Source: JBGTBQ01 sp041749275
GTDB lineage: Bacteria; Acidobacteriota; Blastocatellia; Pyrinomonadales; Pyrinomonadaceae
DNA length: 16,114 bases
Assembly (NCBI GenBank): GCA_041749275.1
Contig: JBGTBQ010000037.1
Coordinates: 1 to 16,114, forward strand
Reading direction: 5' to 3'
The notes beneath the pieces are model-generated. The model had not been told where the DNA came from. It saw only the letters and a list, made by a program, of their open reading frames with translations, and searched no databases. Of this stretch, positions 1-7,407 are shown piece by piece (position 1 is the first letter of the stretch; each line of letters starts with the position of its first letter). The translations under genes were made by a program, and so were the position numbers.

Positions 1-677
1 CCGATCTCCGCGAGCCAACCCGTCCGCGCGTCGTGGAAGTGCGCGCCGAGCAGCAGGCGCCGGGTCGGCACGGACTGCCGCGTCCAACTTTGCCCGCCGT
101 CCGTGGTCGCATAGAGCAAACCCTGCTCGCCCATCACCCAACCGTGCGCGGCGTCGGCGAACGCGACACGCGCAAGCACCGCGTCCGGGTCAAGCCCCTC
201 GATCTCGACGCGCCCCCACGTCTCGCCGCCGTCCTCCGTCCGCAAAAGATAAGCGCGCGGCTCTTCTTTCGTCCGCAGTAGATAGATGCTGCGCTCGCAG
301 ACGATCCAGCCTGTCCGCTCGTCCGTGAAAAAGATGTCGCGCAGAGCGTCTTCGGCGGGCGGGCGGGCGACGATCCACGTTGCGCCGCCGTCGGCGGTCG
401 AGAGCAGCGCGCCTTTCCGGCCCACGGCCCACCCGCGCGCCTCATCCACGAAGAAGACCGCGTGCAGCCACGCGAGCGTCCCCGTCTTCTGCTTCACCCA
501 TGCGGAACGCGCCGCGGAGTAGGTGAGCGGCGTTCCATGAGTAAGAGGATGAAAGCAGAAAGTAGCGAGAAGCAGGAAGCAAAGCGAAGTGAGGAAACGG
601 CGAGCGATGCGCGACGGGCGATGAGCAGCGAGGCTGAACAATCTCGGATTTGCAATTCCAAATTTGAAATTCTTCAT
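1..677 (-). CDS. YCF48-like / Asp-box beta-propeller exported protein (partial, C-terminus off window)
   Basis: The frame is open from an ATG at 677 to the left edge (225 codons, no stop), so the gene is 3'-truncated by the window. After a basic, hydrophobic N-terminus (core FLTSLCFLLLATFCF, residues 29-43) it shows repeated propeller blades. Four GW motifs are visible (RGWAVG near 82, TGWIV near 123, HGWVMG near 179, TGWLAEI near 220), and three Asp-boxes of the S/T-x-D-x-G-x-T/S-W type (STADGGATW, RTEDGGETW, ATTDGGQSW). This is the pattern of YCF48/HCF136 photosystem-assembly-like and BNR/sialidase-like propellers, which in heterotrophs are uncharacterised exported or envelope proteins. It follows the export gene in the same direction, so it may be the last gene of the EPS group. 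The start is uncertain: the first ~45 codons lie inside a repeat element, there is no good ribosome binding site, and no later in-frame ATG keeps a signal peptide. Family call is firm; function is unknown. Confidence 0.8.
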   Translation of the reverse strand, partial: MKNFKFGIANPRLFSLAAHRPSRIARRFLTSLCFLLLATFCFHPLTHGTPLTYSAARSAWVKQKTGTLAWLHAVFFVDEARGWAVGRKGALLSTADGGATWIVARPPAEDALRDIFFTDERTGWIVCERSIYLLRTKEEPRAYLLRTEDGGETWGRVEIEGLDPDAVLARVAFADAAHGWVMGEQGLLYATTDGGQSWTRQSVPTRRLLLGAHFHDARTGWLAEI

Positions 678-705
678 CGCACTTACTGCTCACCGCTCAC
701 ACTTA
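541..705. repeat. Intergenic inverted-repeat element A (heptad-type, overlaps a gene start)
   Basis: The left arm (about 551-634) reads as twelve degenerate purine-rich 7-mers, for example gaaagca, gaaagta, gcgagaa, gcaggaa, atgagca. The right arm (about 674-705) is pyrimidine-rich and includes ctgctca and ccgctca. The only strictly inverted word is tgagcag (622-628) against ctgctca (686-692), so pairing is weak. The AT-rich core holds caaatttgaaat at 659-670, a 12-mer that also sits in the core of element B (1701-1712). The element overlaps the putative 5' end of the YCF48-like gene. Confidence 0.45.
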
Positions 706-1575
706 GAACCCTCCCGAAAAGATGCGCGCAAAGCTGATGACGGGTAAGAGGTCGAGGACTTGCTTGACCTTCTTGTAGCGGTTGCCGGGAACGATGACGA
801 TGTCGCCGGGATTGAGGAAGTAATTGTCAGGCGCCTGCCCTTTCCCGATGGCGGAGATATTAACGAGCGCGGTTTCTCGGATCCCGTTGGCCTTCAGGCG
901 CGACACGGCCACCCGCTTGCTGTCGCCGGTCTGGAGCACGCCGCCCGAGTCCATGATCGCCTCGTAGGCGCTCAGGCGCCGCGTCATAATGCGGATGCCG
1001 GGCTGCGCTACGTCGCCGACGACGTAATAACGCGCCGACATCGCCTTCTCCAACGCGACCGTGACCTTCGGCTCGATGATGTACTCGTCGAGGTGCTGCG
1101 TGATCTCGTCGGCGACCTGCTGCGTGGTCTTGCCGGCGACGTGGAGACCGTCGCGGACGAAGTAGTAATCAATCTTCCCGTCGGGCGGAACGGTGATGCC
1201 GCCCCTCGAGTAGCGATCAAGGCCAAAGACCGTTATCGAGATGACATCTTCGGGGCCGAGACGATACGAGGTGAGATAGTTGTTGTAATACGTGACCTCG
1301 GCCTGTTCGTCTTCGTCCGCGCCCCCACGGCGGTTGGCGCTCATCTGCTCGGACACGCCGGGGCGTGCGACCGTCGTGTCGTCGGTTTCCAGTTGCTCGA
1401 CCGCGTCGGTCTGTGCGGGTTGTTTGGCATCGCCCGCTTTGCGCGGCCTCTTTTGCTGTTTCTTCTGTCCGTCCTTCTCCGCCTGTTGCGCCGTGGCGAC
1501 CGGCGCCGCGACCGGCGCGAGCATGGCGAGCGCGAGCGCGACGCCGGCTGTCAGTTTCCGATAATCTTTCATCAC
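703..1575 (-). CDS. Polysaccharide export protein, Wza/EpsA type (Poly_export + SLBB)
   Basis: A periplasmic/outer-membrane polysaccharide export protein, expected to form or dock to the channel through which the exopolysaccharide leaves. A Sec signal peptide is clear (hydrophobic GVALALAMLAPVAAPV, probable cleavage after ATA near residue 29). There is no lipobox cysteine, unlike Wza itself. A charged Lys/Glu/Gln-rich linker (30-90) precedes the Poly_export domain, which opens with YRLGPEDVISITVFG (about 104-118) and includes the VPPDGKIDY strand. An SLBB domain follows (YYVVGDVAQPGIR onward). The C-terminus ends in a hydrophobic/amphipathic stretch (VLDLLPVISFARIFSGGF) that could contact the membrane. 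GTG at 1575 and ATG at 1572 are adjacent; GGAG (1586-1583) lies 7 or 10 nt upstream, so either could start. In exosortase loci this is a standard member, upstream of or near the sugar transferase, as here. Confidence 0.93.
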   Translation of the reverse strand: MMKDYRKLTAGVALALAMLAPVAAPVATAQQAEKDGQKKQQKRPRKAGDAKQPAQTDAVEQLETDDTTVARPGVSEQMSANRRGGADEDEQAEVTYYNNYLTSYRLGPEDVISITVFGLDRYSRGGITVPPDGKIDYYFVRDGLHVAGKTTQQVADEITQHLDEYIIEPKVTVALEKAMSARYYVVGDVAQPGIRIMTRRLSAYEAIMDSGGVLQTGDSKRVAVSRLKANGIRETALVNISAIGKGQAPDNYFLNPGDIVIVPGNRYKKVKQVLDLLPVISFARIFSGGF

Positions 1576-1641
1576 TTTAAATCTCCAAGAGGCCCCAGGC
1601 CGTGTGTGTGCTCCGTGGGGTGAATATTAAGCAACCATTTC

Positions 1642-1754
1642 TTCACCACAGAGACACAGAGGGCACGGAGGGTGCACAGAGAATTTGAGATTTGAAATGT
1701 CAAATTTGAAATCCTCCGTGCTATCTCTGTGTTCTCTGTGTCTGCGGTGGTGAA
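1642..1754. repeat. Intergenic inverted-repeat element B (CACAGAG type)
   Basis: The left arm 1642-1671 begins ttcaccacagagacacag and ends cacggagg. The right arm 1713-1754 is its complement with a small insertion, ending cggtggtgaa. Each arm is made of degenerate ~9-nt units around CACAGAG. The core (about 1681-1712) is AT-rich and contains gatttgaaat and caaatttgaaat. The whole spacer between the sugar transferase stop and the export gene is 218 bp and holds nothing else recognisable apart from the export gene ribosome binding site. From memory, this word family is scattered through many acidobacterial, planctomycete and verrucomicrobial genomes. Confidence 0.8.
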
Positions 1755-1793
1755 CATCAACTTTCATAAAACTCACTCTGCAAGTCCGTCGGG

Positions 1794-3182
1794 CTACGTC
1801 CCCCGCCCGAACAGAATCGTCTTCACCGTCTCGAAGAGAATAACGGCGTCGAGCACGAGGCTCTGGTTCTTGATGTAATACAGGTCGTACTGGAGCTTCT
1901 GCCGCGCATCCTCGATGGAAGCGCCGTAGGGGTATTTGATCTGCGCCCAGCCCGTGAGGCCCGGCGGGATCAGGTGCCGCTGTTCGTAGAATGGAATCTC
2001 CTCGGCGAGTTGGCGGACGAAGTGCGGGCGTTCGGGCCGTGGGCCGACGAAGTTCATCTCACCCTTCAGGATGTTCCAGAACTGCGGTATCTCGTCCACG
2101 CGGATTTTGCGAATCACGCGCCCGACGCGCGTGGTGCGCGCGTCGCCCTCCTTGCTCGCCCAGACGGGGCCGTCCTTTTCCGCGTCCGTCCGCATCGAGC
2201 GGAACTTCATAATCGTGAACGGGCGCCCGTTCTTGCCGACCCGCTCCTGACGATAGAGCGCGGGGCCGGGCGATTCGAGTTTGATGAGCAGCGCCGTCAA
2301 AAGCGCCACGGGCAACGACAGGAGCGCGCCCGTCAGCGCCACGGCGCGGTGGACGGCGACGCGCAGAGCGGCGCTGACGCGACCCTGCCTGCCGCGACCC
2401 GAAAAGATGAGCCATGACGGGCGAAGCATGTCGAGGTGGACGCGTCCCGTCAGTCGCTCGTAAAAGCTCGCGCACTCCTCAATCGCCACGTTGCCCGACA
2501 GACTCAAATCCAGAAGCTGACGGACGGGAAATTGTCCGCGCCGCTCGCCCATCGCCACGATGATGCGGTTGACGCCCTCGCGCCGCACGACCTCGCTCAT
2601 CTCCGCGTTGGTGCCGAGCACGCGCGGATTGAGAATGCTCTGGCCGACGAGTTCGGGCCGGTTGTCCACGAAGCCGACGATGCGGTAGCCGGCGTCGCGG
2701 CGCTCTAAGACCTCACGCGCGATTTCGATGGCCTCGTCGCCGGAGCCGACGATCAGAATGCGCTCGCCCATGTTCGGGTGGCCGAGCAGCCAGTGAATCG
2801 AGATTCTCCACCCGACCATCAACGTGAGCGCGAGCGGCAGCGCGATCAGCGAGACGCCCCGCCCGATGAGCAGCACCGGCGCGAGATAGATGAGCAGCGC
2901 CAGCGCGATCCACGCCAGACCCAGCGCCTGTATGAGCCGCAGAACCAGCTCGCGCCGGTCGTGCATCACCACGAAATCGTAGAGGTCGTAGAGGTAGAAC
3001 GTCGCAAGGCAGAGCGCGGCGGCGAGCGCGGCCTTCTGGAAGCCGTACTTGACGTTCAACTCGTAGTAGGCGTCGTCCGGCCCGAAGCGGATGTAAGCGG
3101 CGGCCACCACCGCGCCGAAGACGAGCAGCGCCTCGGCGATGATGAGCAGCACGGTCCGGCTGTTGAAGCGCGTCGGACTCAC
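1794..3182 (-). CDS. Polyprenyl-phosphate sugar-1-phosphate transferase (PEP-CTERM/EPS-associated, initiating enzyme)
   Basis: Membrane enzyme that transfers a sugar-1-phosphate from a nucleotide sugar to undecaprenyl phosphate, the first step in building the repeat unit. The N-terminal half has four membrane segments (about 10-31, 51-70, 85-107, 110-133), then a Rossmann-like domain with RILIVGSGDEA (141-151). The catalytic Bac_transf domain starts with another membrane segment (279-300) and carries KFRSMRTDAE (326-335), DEIPQFWNIL (363-372), GPRPERP (380-386) and PGLTGWAQI (407-415). The 462-residue length and the C-terminal DLYYIKNQSL-VLD segment match the WbaP/EpsE-like, exosortase-associated subgroup. 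The start is a GTG at 3182 with ggaagg (3197-3192) 9 nt upstream. It follows the kinase by 61 bp; that gap holds a possible hairpin at 3209-3228 (tccgcc / ggcgga). The sugar specificity cannot be read from sequence. Confidence 0.95.
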   Translation of the reverse strand: MSPTRFNSRTVLLIIAEALLVFGAVVAAAYIRFGPDDAYYELNVKYGFQKAALAAALCLATFYLYDLYDFVVMHDRRELVLRLIQALGLAWIALALLIYLAPVLLIGRGVSLIALPLALTLMVGWRISIHWLLGHPNMGERILIVGSGDEAIEIAREVLERRDAGYRIVGFVDNRPELVGQSILNPRVLGTNAEMSEVVRREGVNRIIVAMGERRGQFPVRQLLDLSLSGNVAIEECASFYERLTGRVHLDMLRPSWLIFSGRGRQGRVSAALRVAVHRAVALTGALLSLPVALLTALLIKLESPGPALYRQERVGKNGRPFTIMKFRSMRTDAEKDGPVWASKEGDARTTRVGRVIRKIRVDEIPQFWNILKGEMNFVGPRPERPHFVRQLAEEIPFYEQRHLIPPGLTGWAQIKYPYGASIEDARQKLQYDLYYIKNQSLVLDAVILFETVKTILFGRGT

Positions 3183-3243
3183 AAGACTCTACCTTCCTTG
3201 CTTCGGCATCCGCCCGAACGTCGGCGGACTATTTTGCGCGGCC

Positions 3244-4374
3244 CTATTCTTTCCCGGCGGGTTCGTCGTGGCCGCCCGCCGCGGCGGTTGCAGCTTCATC
3301 CTGCCGTTTGTAGCGCCGCCGCGTGTAGTAGTAATTCGACTCGTTCAAAACCTCGTCCGAGCAGTTCAGGACGACGCCGAGGAGCCGCTCGCGCGCGACG
3401 GGTTCGAGCACTCGTTCGAGTTCGGCGTAGCGCGTCTTGTTCGCGCGCGCGACAATCAAGGCGCTGTCGGCGCGGCTGATGAGCATCGTGGCGTCGGTGA
3501 AGATCGAGAGCGGCGGCGCGTCAATGATGATGTAATCGAACATCCGCCGCGCCGCGGCCAAGACGGCGCTGAATTTCGGCCCTGATAGCATCTCCGCCAC
3601 GTCGTCGCGGACAGAGCCGCCGGGCAGTAGGTACAGGCCCGCCGGTTCGAGCCGCAGGATTGTTTCCTCCAGCGTCGCCTCGCCGGCGAGCACTTCCGAG
3701 AGTCCGACCGGAGCCTCGATGCCGAGATAATCGTCGGCGGAAGGGTTTCTGAGATCGCCGTCTATCAGAAGCGCACGCACGCCGTCGGTCTGCGCCAACA
3801 GCCATGAGAGGTTGAGCGCGGTGAGCGTCTTCCCCTCCATGATCCCGGCGCTCGTGATAACGAACGCCTGCATTTTTTTGCGCTCGCCCGCGTGCAGCAC
3901 GCGCGTCCGTAAACTACGGTAACGCTCGGCGTGCGCGGAGCGCGGCGAAGTGATGGCGACGAGATGAGGTTCGACGCGCGCGGCGGAAATCTCCACGGTG
4001 AAGAAATCCGGCGTGCGCGCCGAACCGGCAGCGCCCAAAGTTGCCCCGGCCTCACGCGGAGCCTGCCCGCCGGGGAGTGCCGACCCGACCGGTAGCCCGG
4101 TGTGCCCAGTGGACGCTGAAGCGTGCGCCGTCTCCGGCGCTTTAAAGTGTGCCGCGGACTCAAGCAGAAATTCCGGCGCGGTGTCCGCCACGGGCGCGTC
4201 TCCGGCGGCGGTATGCGCGCCGTTCCGCTTCGCAGCCGCGGGCGCGCCGCCGTTCTTCCCGCGCCGCGACGGCGAAGAATCACCCCCGCGCGCCTTCGCG
4301 CCGTTTGTGCCGTTCGCGCCGTTCGTCGCCTTCGCTTCGGCGGCGCGCTTGAGTGCGTCGTAAACTCTGCCCAT
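3244..4374 (-). CDS. BY-type tyrosine autokinase of the exosortase/EPS locus (CpsD/CapB/Wzc-C family)
   Basis: Cytoplasmic bacterial tyrosine kinase expected to work with the separate Wzz-like membrane partner (5668-7293) in controlling polymer length and export. Numbered from the ATG at 4374: a conserved start MGRVYDALKRAAE; a long Ala/Asn/Gly-rich linker (15-120); the oligomerisation motif ERYRSLRT (150-157); Walker A TSAGIMEGKT (174-183, a divergent form of the usual PGEGKS/T); Walker A' ALLIDGDLRNP (201-211); Walker B YIIIDAPP (281-288); and a C-terminal Tyr cluster NYYYTRRRY (347-355) as autophosphorylation sites. The ATG at 4374 shares its A with the TGA of the ATPase gene (TGATG), so the two are probably translationally coupled. 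GGGAG (4386-4382) lies 7 nt upstream, which favours this ATG over the GTG at 4377. Confidence 0.93.
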   Translation of the reverse strand: MGRVYDALKRAAEAKATNGANGTNGAKARGGDSSPSRRGKNGGAPAAAKRNGAHTAAGDAPVADTAPEFLLESAAHFKAPETAHASASTGHTGLPVGSALPGGQAPREAGATLGAAGSARTPDFFTVEISAARVEPHLVAITSPRSAHAERYRSLRTRVLHAGERKKMQAFVITSAGIMEGKTLTALNLSWLLAQTDGVRALLIDGDLRNPSADDYLGIEAPVGLSEVLAGEATLEETILRLEPAGLYLLPGGSVRDDVAEMLSGPKFSAVLAAARRMFDYIIIDAPPLSIFTDATMLISRADSALIVARANKTRYAELERVLEPVARERLLGVVLNCSDEVLNESNYYYTRRRYKRQDEAATAAAGGHDEPAGKE

Positions 4375-5450
4375 CACGAATCTCCCTTGTCATCCCAGCG
4401 GTTGAACGCGCGACTGAGGTCGTCCACGTCCGGCGTCTCGGCGCCCGCGTCTCCGCTGACTTCAAACTCGCGCTCGATCTCGCGCTCCTCGCGCGCGACA
4501 GAGGCGCCCGCGACGCCTTTACGCGACTCATCCTCGGCGCCCGCGCCCGCCATCCACAGTTCGGCGCGTCCCGCCGGGCTAAAGATGCGTGCGGATTTTT
4601 CGCGCTCCTCGCCGGTCTGGAGGCCGCGCTGCCCGCCCGGCAATAGGTCGAATGTCTCGGCTACCTCTTCGATGATCGAACGGTCAATCACTTCGACGCC
4701 CGCGGCGAAGCCCGCGAGCAGTGCGTTGTCGCAGAGATTGTTGATCTGGCGCGGGATGCCTTCGGAGCAACGGAAGATGAAGTCAACCGCGCTTGAGGTG
4801 AACACGTCCGTGCGGTCGGCGCCCGCCGCCAGCAGGCGCGAGGCGATATAACGCTCGGTCTCCTCGATGTTCGGCAGCGCTCTGATCTCGCAGCGGAGGG
4901 CGATGCGTTGTTTCAGTTGCCGGAGGTCGCGGTCGTTCAGCACGCCGCGCAGTTCGGGCTGTCCCGTGAGGATGATCTGCAACTGCTTCGCCGAGTCGGA
5001 CTCGTAATTCGAGAGCAGGCGAATCTCTTCGAGCACCGCCGGAGAGAGGCCGTGCGCCTCGTCAATGATGAGCACGGTACGCAAACCGCGCGCGTGGCGC
5101 GACTCTAAAACTTCGCCGAGCTTGATGAGAAGCTCCGACTTGTTCTCCCAGTTCGGCACGTCGAGCAGTCGCGGCGAGGAGATGTACTGGTAGAACTCCG
5201 AGACGGTCATGCGCGGGTTGAAGATGTAGGCGACGAGCACCGTGCGGTCGAGCCGCTGCATGATCCAGCGCAGCATCGTCGTCTTGCCCGTGCCGACCTC
5301 GCCGGTGACGACGATCAATCCCTTCCCGCTCTCGATGCCGTAGTGCAGGTTCGCCATCGCCTCGGCGTGCGACGGCGTGAAGTAGATAAAGCGCGGGTCG
5401 GGCGTCAACGCGAAGGGCAGTTCTTTCAGTCCGTAGAAGTCGAGATACAT
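4374..5450 (-). CDS. Exosortase-locus AAA ATPase, ExeA/GspA-like
   Basis: AAA+ ATPase of the 'putative secretion ATPase, PEP-CTERM locus' subfamily, related to ExeA/GspA; cytoplasmic and probably energising or organising export. The true start is the ATG at 5450 (MYLDFYGLKELPF, the family's typical opening), with GGAG (5463-5460) 9 nt upstream. An open frame continues to 5564, but that part is read through a repeat element. From this start (358 residues): Walker A GEVGTGKTT (50-58), Walker B VLIIDEAH (126-133), sensor-1 region IILTGQPEL (159-167), and GIPRQINNLCDNALL (231-245) as the sensor-2 helix. The last ~80 residues are acidic and low in conservation. It overlaps the kinase start by one base, so these two genes, and probably the sugar transferase, form one translational block. 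Confidence 0.93.
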   Translation of the reverse strand: MYLDFYGLKELPFALTPDPRFIYFTPSHAEAMANLHYGIESGKGLIVVTGEVGTGKTTMLRWIMQRLDRTVLVAYIFNPRMTVSEFYQYISSPRLLDVPNWENKSELLIKLGEVLESRHARGLRTVLIIDEAHGLSPAVLEEIRLLSNYESDSAKQLQIILTGQPELRGVLNDRDLRQLKQRIALRCEIRALPNIEETERYIASRLLAAGADRTDVFTSSAVDFIFRCSEGIPRQINNLCDNALLAGFAAGVEVIDRSIIEEVAETFDLLPGGQRGLQTGEEREKSARIFSPAGRAELWMAGAGAEDESRKGVAGASVAREEREIEREFEVSGDAGAETPDVDDLSRAFNRWDDKGDS

Positions 5451-5521
5451 CTTCTTTAACTCCGGGTTAGCAGGCGACGAGATGTGGCGACACAGCGTTG
5501 TGGATAGCGGCGGCAGGGATT

Positions 5522-5619
5522 TTAACGCGGAGGACGCGGAGGACACGGAGCAGGCGCAGCGCACGCGGAGGGTTCGAGCCTCCGTGACCTCCGCGATTTC
5601 TCCGCGTCCTCCGCGTTAA
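5522..5619. repeat. Intergenic inverted-repeat element C (GCGGAGGAC type)
   Basis: The outer arms are a perfect 19-bp inverted repeat: ttaacgcggaggacgcgga at 5522-5540 against its complement at 5601-5619. Inside, the left arm continues as degenerate 9-mers (gcggaggac, gcggaggac, acggagcag) and the right arm mirrors this with cctccgtgacctccgcg. The centre is around ggttcgagcc (5571-5580). It lies in the 217-bp spacer between the chain-length gene and the ATPase gene; no gene is supported there. Confidence 0.85.
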
Positions 5620-5667
5620 GCTCCGACCTGCCATAATGCTCAAGCCTCGTCTCTCCAAGCAACTCTC

Positions 5668-7293
5668 TTATCCCTTCGAAGCAAACAACTCCATCACGTG
5701 CGTCAGCCGCAAAAGAATGATGAGCGCGGGAACGCTGAAGACGGCGAAGGCCACGCCGGCGAAGGCGAAGGCGGTGCGACGGGCTTTGAGGCGGCGCTGC
5801 TCGCGCGCCGTCAGCATGTTCGGCAGCGTCACCAGTACGGGCAGGCCCGTGTAGTGCGCCGCGTCCTCGCTCGTCTGGATCGTCAGGAGACGCGGCACCT
5901 CGAAGAAGGCGGCGAGCAGCAGACCCACCCCCAGCCCCGCGCACAGACCGAGCGCGGCAAGCAGCAGCCGGTTCGGCGCGACGGCCTGTTCGGGCAGGTT
6001 CGCCGCGTCTATCACCGCGATGGTCTCGCCCTGCGCGTTTTGCGCCACGCCCGCGATGATGTCGGCCTTCCCCTTCTGCTCGAGGAGGTCATCGTGGACG
6101 GTCTTCTTCGACAGATATTCGCGGTTGATGGCCTCCAGTTCGACCGTCGTGTTGGGCACGCCGTTGAGACGGCGGTCAATGTCGGCAATCTGGCTTTCGG
6201 ACACGATCAGCCGTTTTTCCAGCGCGGCGGTCTGCGCGTTGACGGCTTGCAACTCGTACTTGTTGGTATTCAGGCGCGGGTCAATCTGGGATTCGAGTTT
6301 TTTACGCTTCTCCTCGACCTTCCCCTTCGTTTCGGCGACCATATCGTCCATGGCGCGCTGGACGGTAGCGATCTCGGCCTGCTTGGAGACTACGTCCGGG
6401 TGCTTCGGCTTGTACACGGCCAGAAGTTCTTCGCGCTTCGACTCAAGCTCGGCCTTGCGCTTGACCAGTTCGGCGTAGGCGAGTGTCTGTTTAGGATCGC
6501 CGACCTGCTCGGAGACGTTATTGATTTCCTGCTCGCGCTGCTTCTCCAGATCGGCGCGCTGTGTGCCCAACATGGTGCTGCGTTCGCGCAAAACCGCGAC
6601 CGAGGCCATGATGCCCTTCTGCTCTTCACGCAGGCCGGCGAGTTGGCCGACCAGCGCGTCCATGCTGGCGGGCAGGCTTTCCCGGTTCGCCATCATCACC
6701 TTGAGCCGTTCGCGGTCTATGGCGTCGAGATCGTCTTTGGCCTGCTGAAGTCTCTGCTCGAAGAACTGCAAGGTCTGCGTCGCGCCCTTCTGCGCGTCGC
6801 CCGTCTGGGCGTCAATGTACTTCGAGGCGAGCGTCGCCGTGACGGCCTGCGTGGTGCGCGGGTCGGGGCCGCGGAAGGAAAGATAAAAGCCGTTGGTGAT
6901 GTCGTCGCGGGTCTGGTTGATCTCGACGCGCACGTCCCGCGTCCGCATCCGCTCGACGAGCAGGTCCATCGGTTCGCCCCGGCTCCGCTCGCGCGCGTAG
7001 AGTCCGTAGCGCTCGATCAGTGGTTCGAGCGAGCTGCGGCTCGTCACCTCCTGCCCGATGTTGTTGATGCGGATCGTAAGGTCGCTGTCCGAGAGCTGCG
7101 GCACGACGGAGGTCGAGATGCTCGCCGGCCTCACCGTCAACAGCGTCGTGGACTCGTAGACGTTCGGCAGTTTCCACACCACGTACCCGACGGCCAGCGT
7201 CACCGCCAACGTCGGCAGCACGATCATCCACTTCCGCCGCCAGAGCATCTGCGCGTATTCGCTCGGCTTCCGCTGTCTGAATTCAACACTCAT
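5668..7293 (-). CDS. Exosortase-system polysaccharide chain-length determinant (Wzz/GNVR family)
   Basis: Inner-membrane polysaccharide co-polymerase that sets chain length and partners the tyrosine kinase. Domains in order: Wzz N-terminal domain with membrane segment 1 (about 22-41); a long periplasmic region, coiled-coil rich between about 165 and 375 (many Glu/Lys/Gln heptads); the GNVR segment VPNTTVELEAINREYLSKK (379-397); membrane segment 2 (about 442-466); a cytoplasmic loop; and a third hydrophobic segment near the C-terminus (about 508-530). The 541-residue length and the extra C-terminal membrane segment match the PEP-CTERM-locus chain-length subfamily rather than short O-antigen Wzz. 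The kinase domain is not fused, which agrees with the separate kinase gene. ATG at 7293 has GGAG (7305-7302) 8 nt upstream. The 5' untranslated region contains inverted-repeat element D. Confidence 0.94.
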   Translation of the reverse strand: MSVEFRQRKPSEYAQMLWRRKWMIVLPTLAVTLAVGYVVWKLPNVYESTTLLTVRPASISTSVVPQLSDSDLTIRINNIGQEVTSRSSLEPLIERYGLYARERSRGEPMDLLVERMRTRDVRVEINQTRDDITNGFYLSFRGPDPRTTQAVTATLASKYIDAQTGDAQKGATQTLQFFEQRLQQAKDDLDAIDRERLKVMMANRESLPASMDALVGQLAGLREEQKGIMASVAVLRERSTMLGTQRADLEKQREQEINNVSEQVGDPKQTLAYAELVKRKAELESKREELLAVYKPKHPDVVSKQAEIATVQRAMDDMVAETKGKVEEKRKKLESQIDPRLNTNKYELQAVNAQTAALEKRLIVSESQIADIDRRLNGVPNTTVELEAINREYLSKKTVHDDLLEQKGKADIIAGVAQNAQGETIAVIDAANLPEQAVAPNRLLLAALGLCAGLGVGLLLAAFFEVPRLLTIQTSEDAAHYTGLPVLVTLPNMLTAREQRRLKARRTAFAFAGVAFAVFSVPALIILLRLTHVMELFASKG

Positions 7294-7313
7294 TGTCGCA
7301 ACTCCGTTGCGAA

Positions 7314-7404
7314 AGGATGAGGGATGAGGGATAAAGGATGAATAAGAAAACGCTCAACGCGCGTTGAATCTTTTTTCATCCCTCATCCCTCATCCCTCAT
7401 CCCT
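7314..7404. repeat. Intergenic inverted-repeat element D (GGATGAG heptads)
   Basis: The left arm (7314-7346) is tandem 7-mers, aggatga, gggatga, gggataa, aggatga. The right arm (7375-7404) is the inverse, catccct repeated four times. The centre is a perfect 14-bp palindrome, tcaacgcgcgttga (7354-7367). It fills almost the whole spacer between the TPR gene stop (7408) and the ribosome binding site of the chain-length gene, so a transcript crossing it could fold into a hairpin of about 90 nt. It could act as a partial terminator or an intercistronic RNA stabiliser; a run of T/A flanks the loop, not the base, so it is not a classical terminator. Confidence 0.85.
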
Positions 7405-7407
7405 TCT

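Noticed and set aside
462..737. Plus-strand 91-residue frame over the left spacer
   Set aside because: It is antisense to the YCF48-like frame and crosses repeat element A; no ribosome binding site or recognisable sequence.
1572..1760. 62-residue minus-strand frame containing LCVSVVK
   Set aside because: It lies entirely in inverted-repeat element B; peptides of this type are recurrent spurious database proteins made by the CACAGAG repeats.
5451..5564. 38-residue N-terminal extension of the ATPase
   Set aside because: The family starts at MYLDFYGL, which has a good ribosome binding site; the extension is read through element C.
5467..5658. 63-residue minus-strand frame with LLRVLRVLRVK, and the overlapping frame with NAEDAE
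   Set aside because: Both are translations of repeat element C, without ribosome binding site or conserved content.
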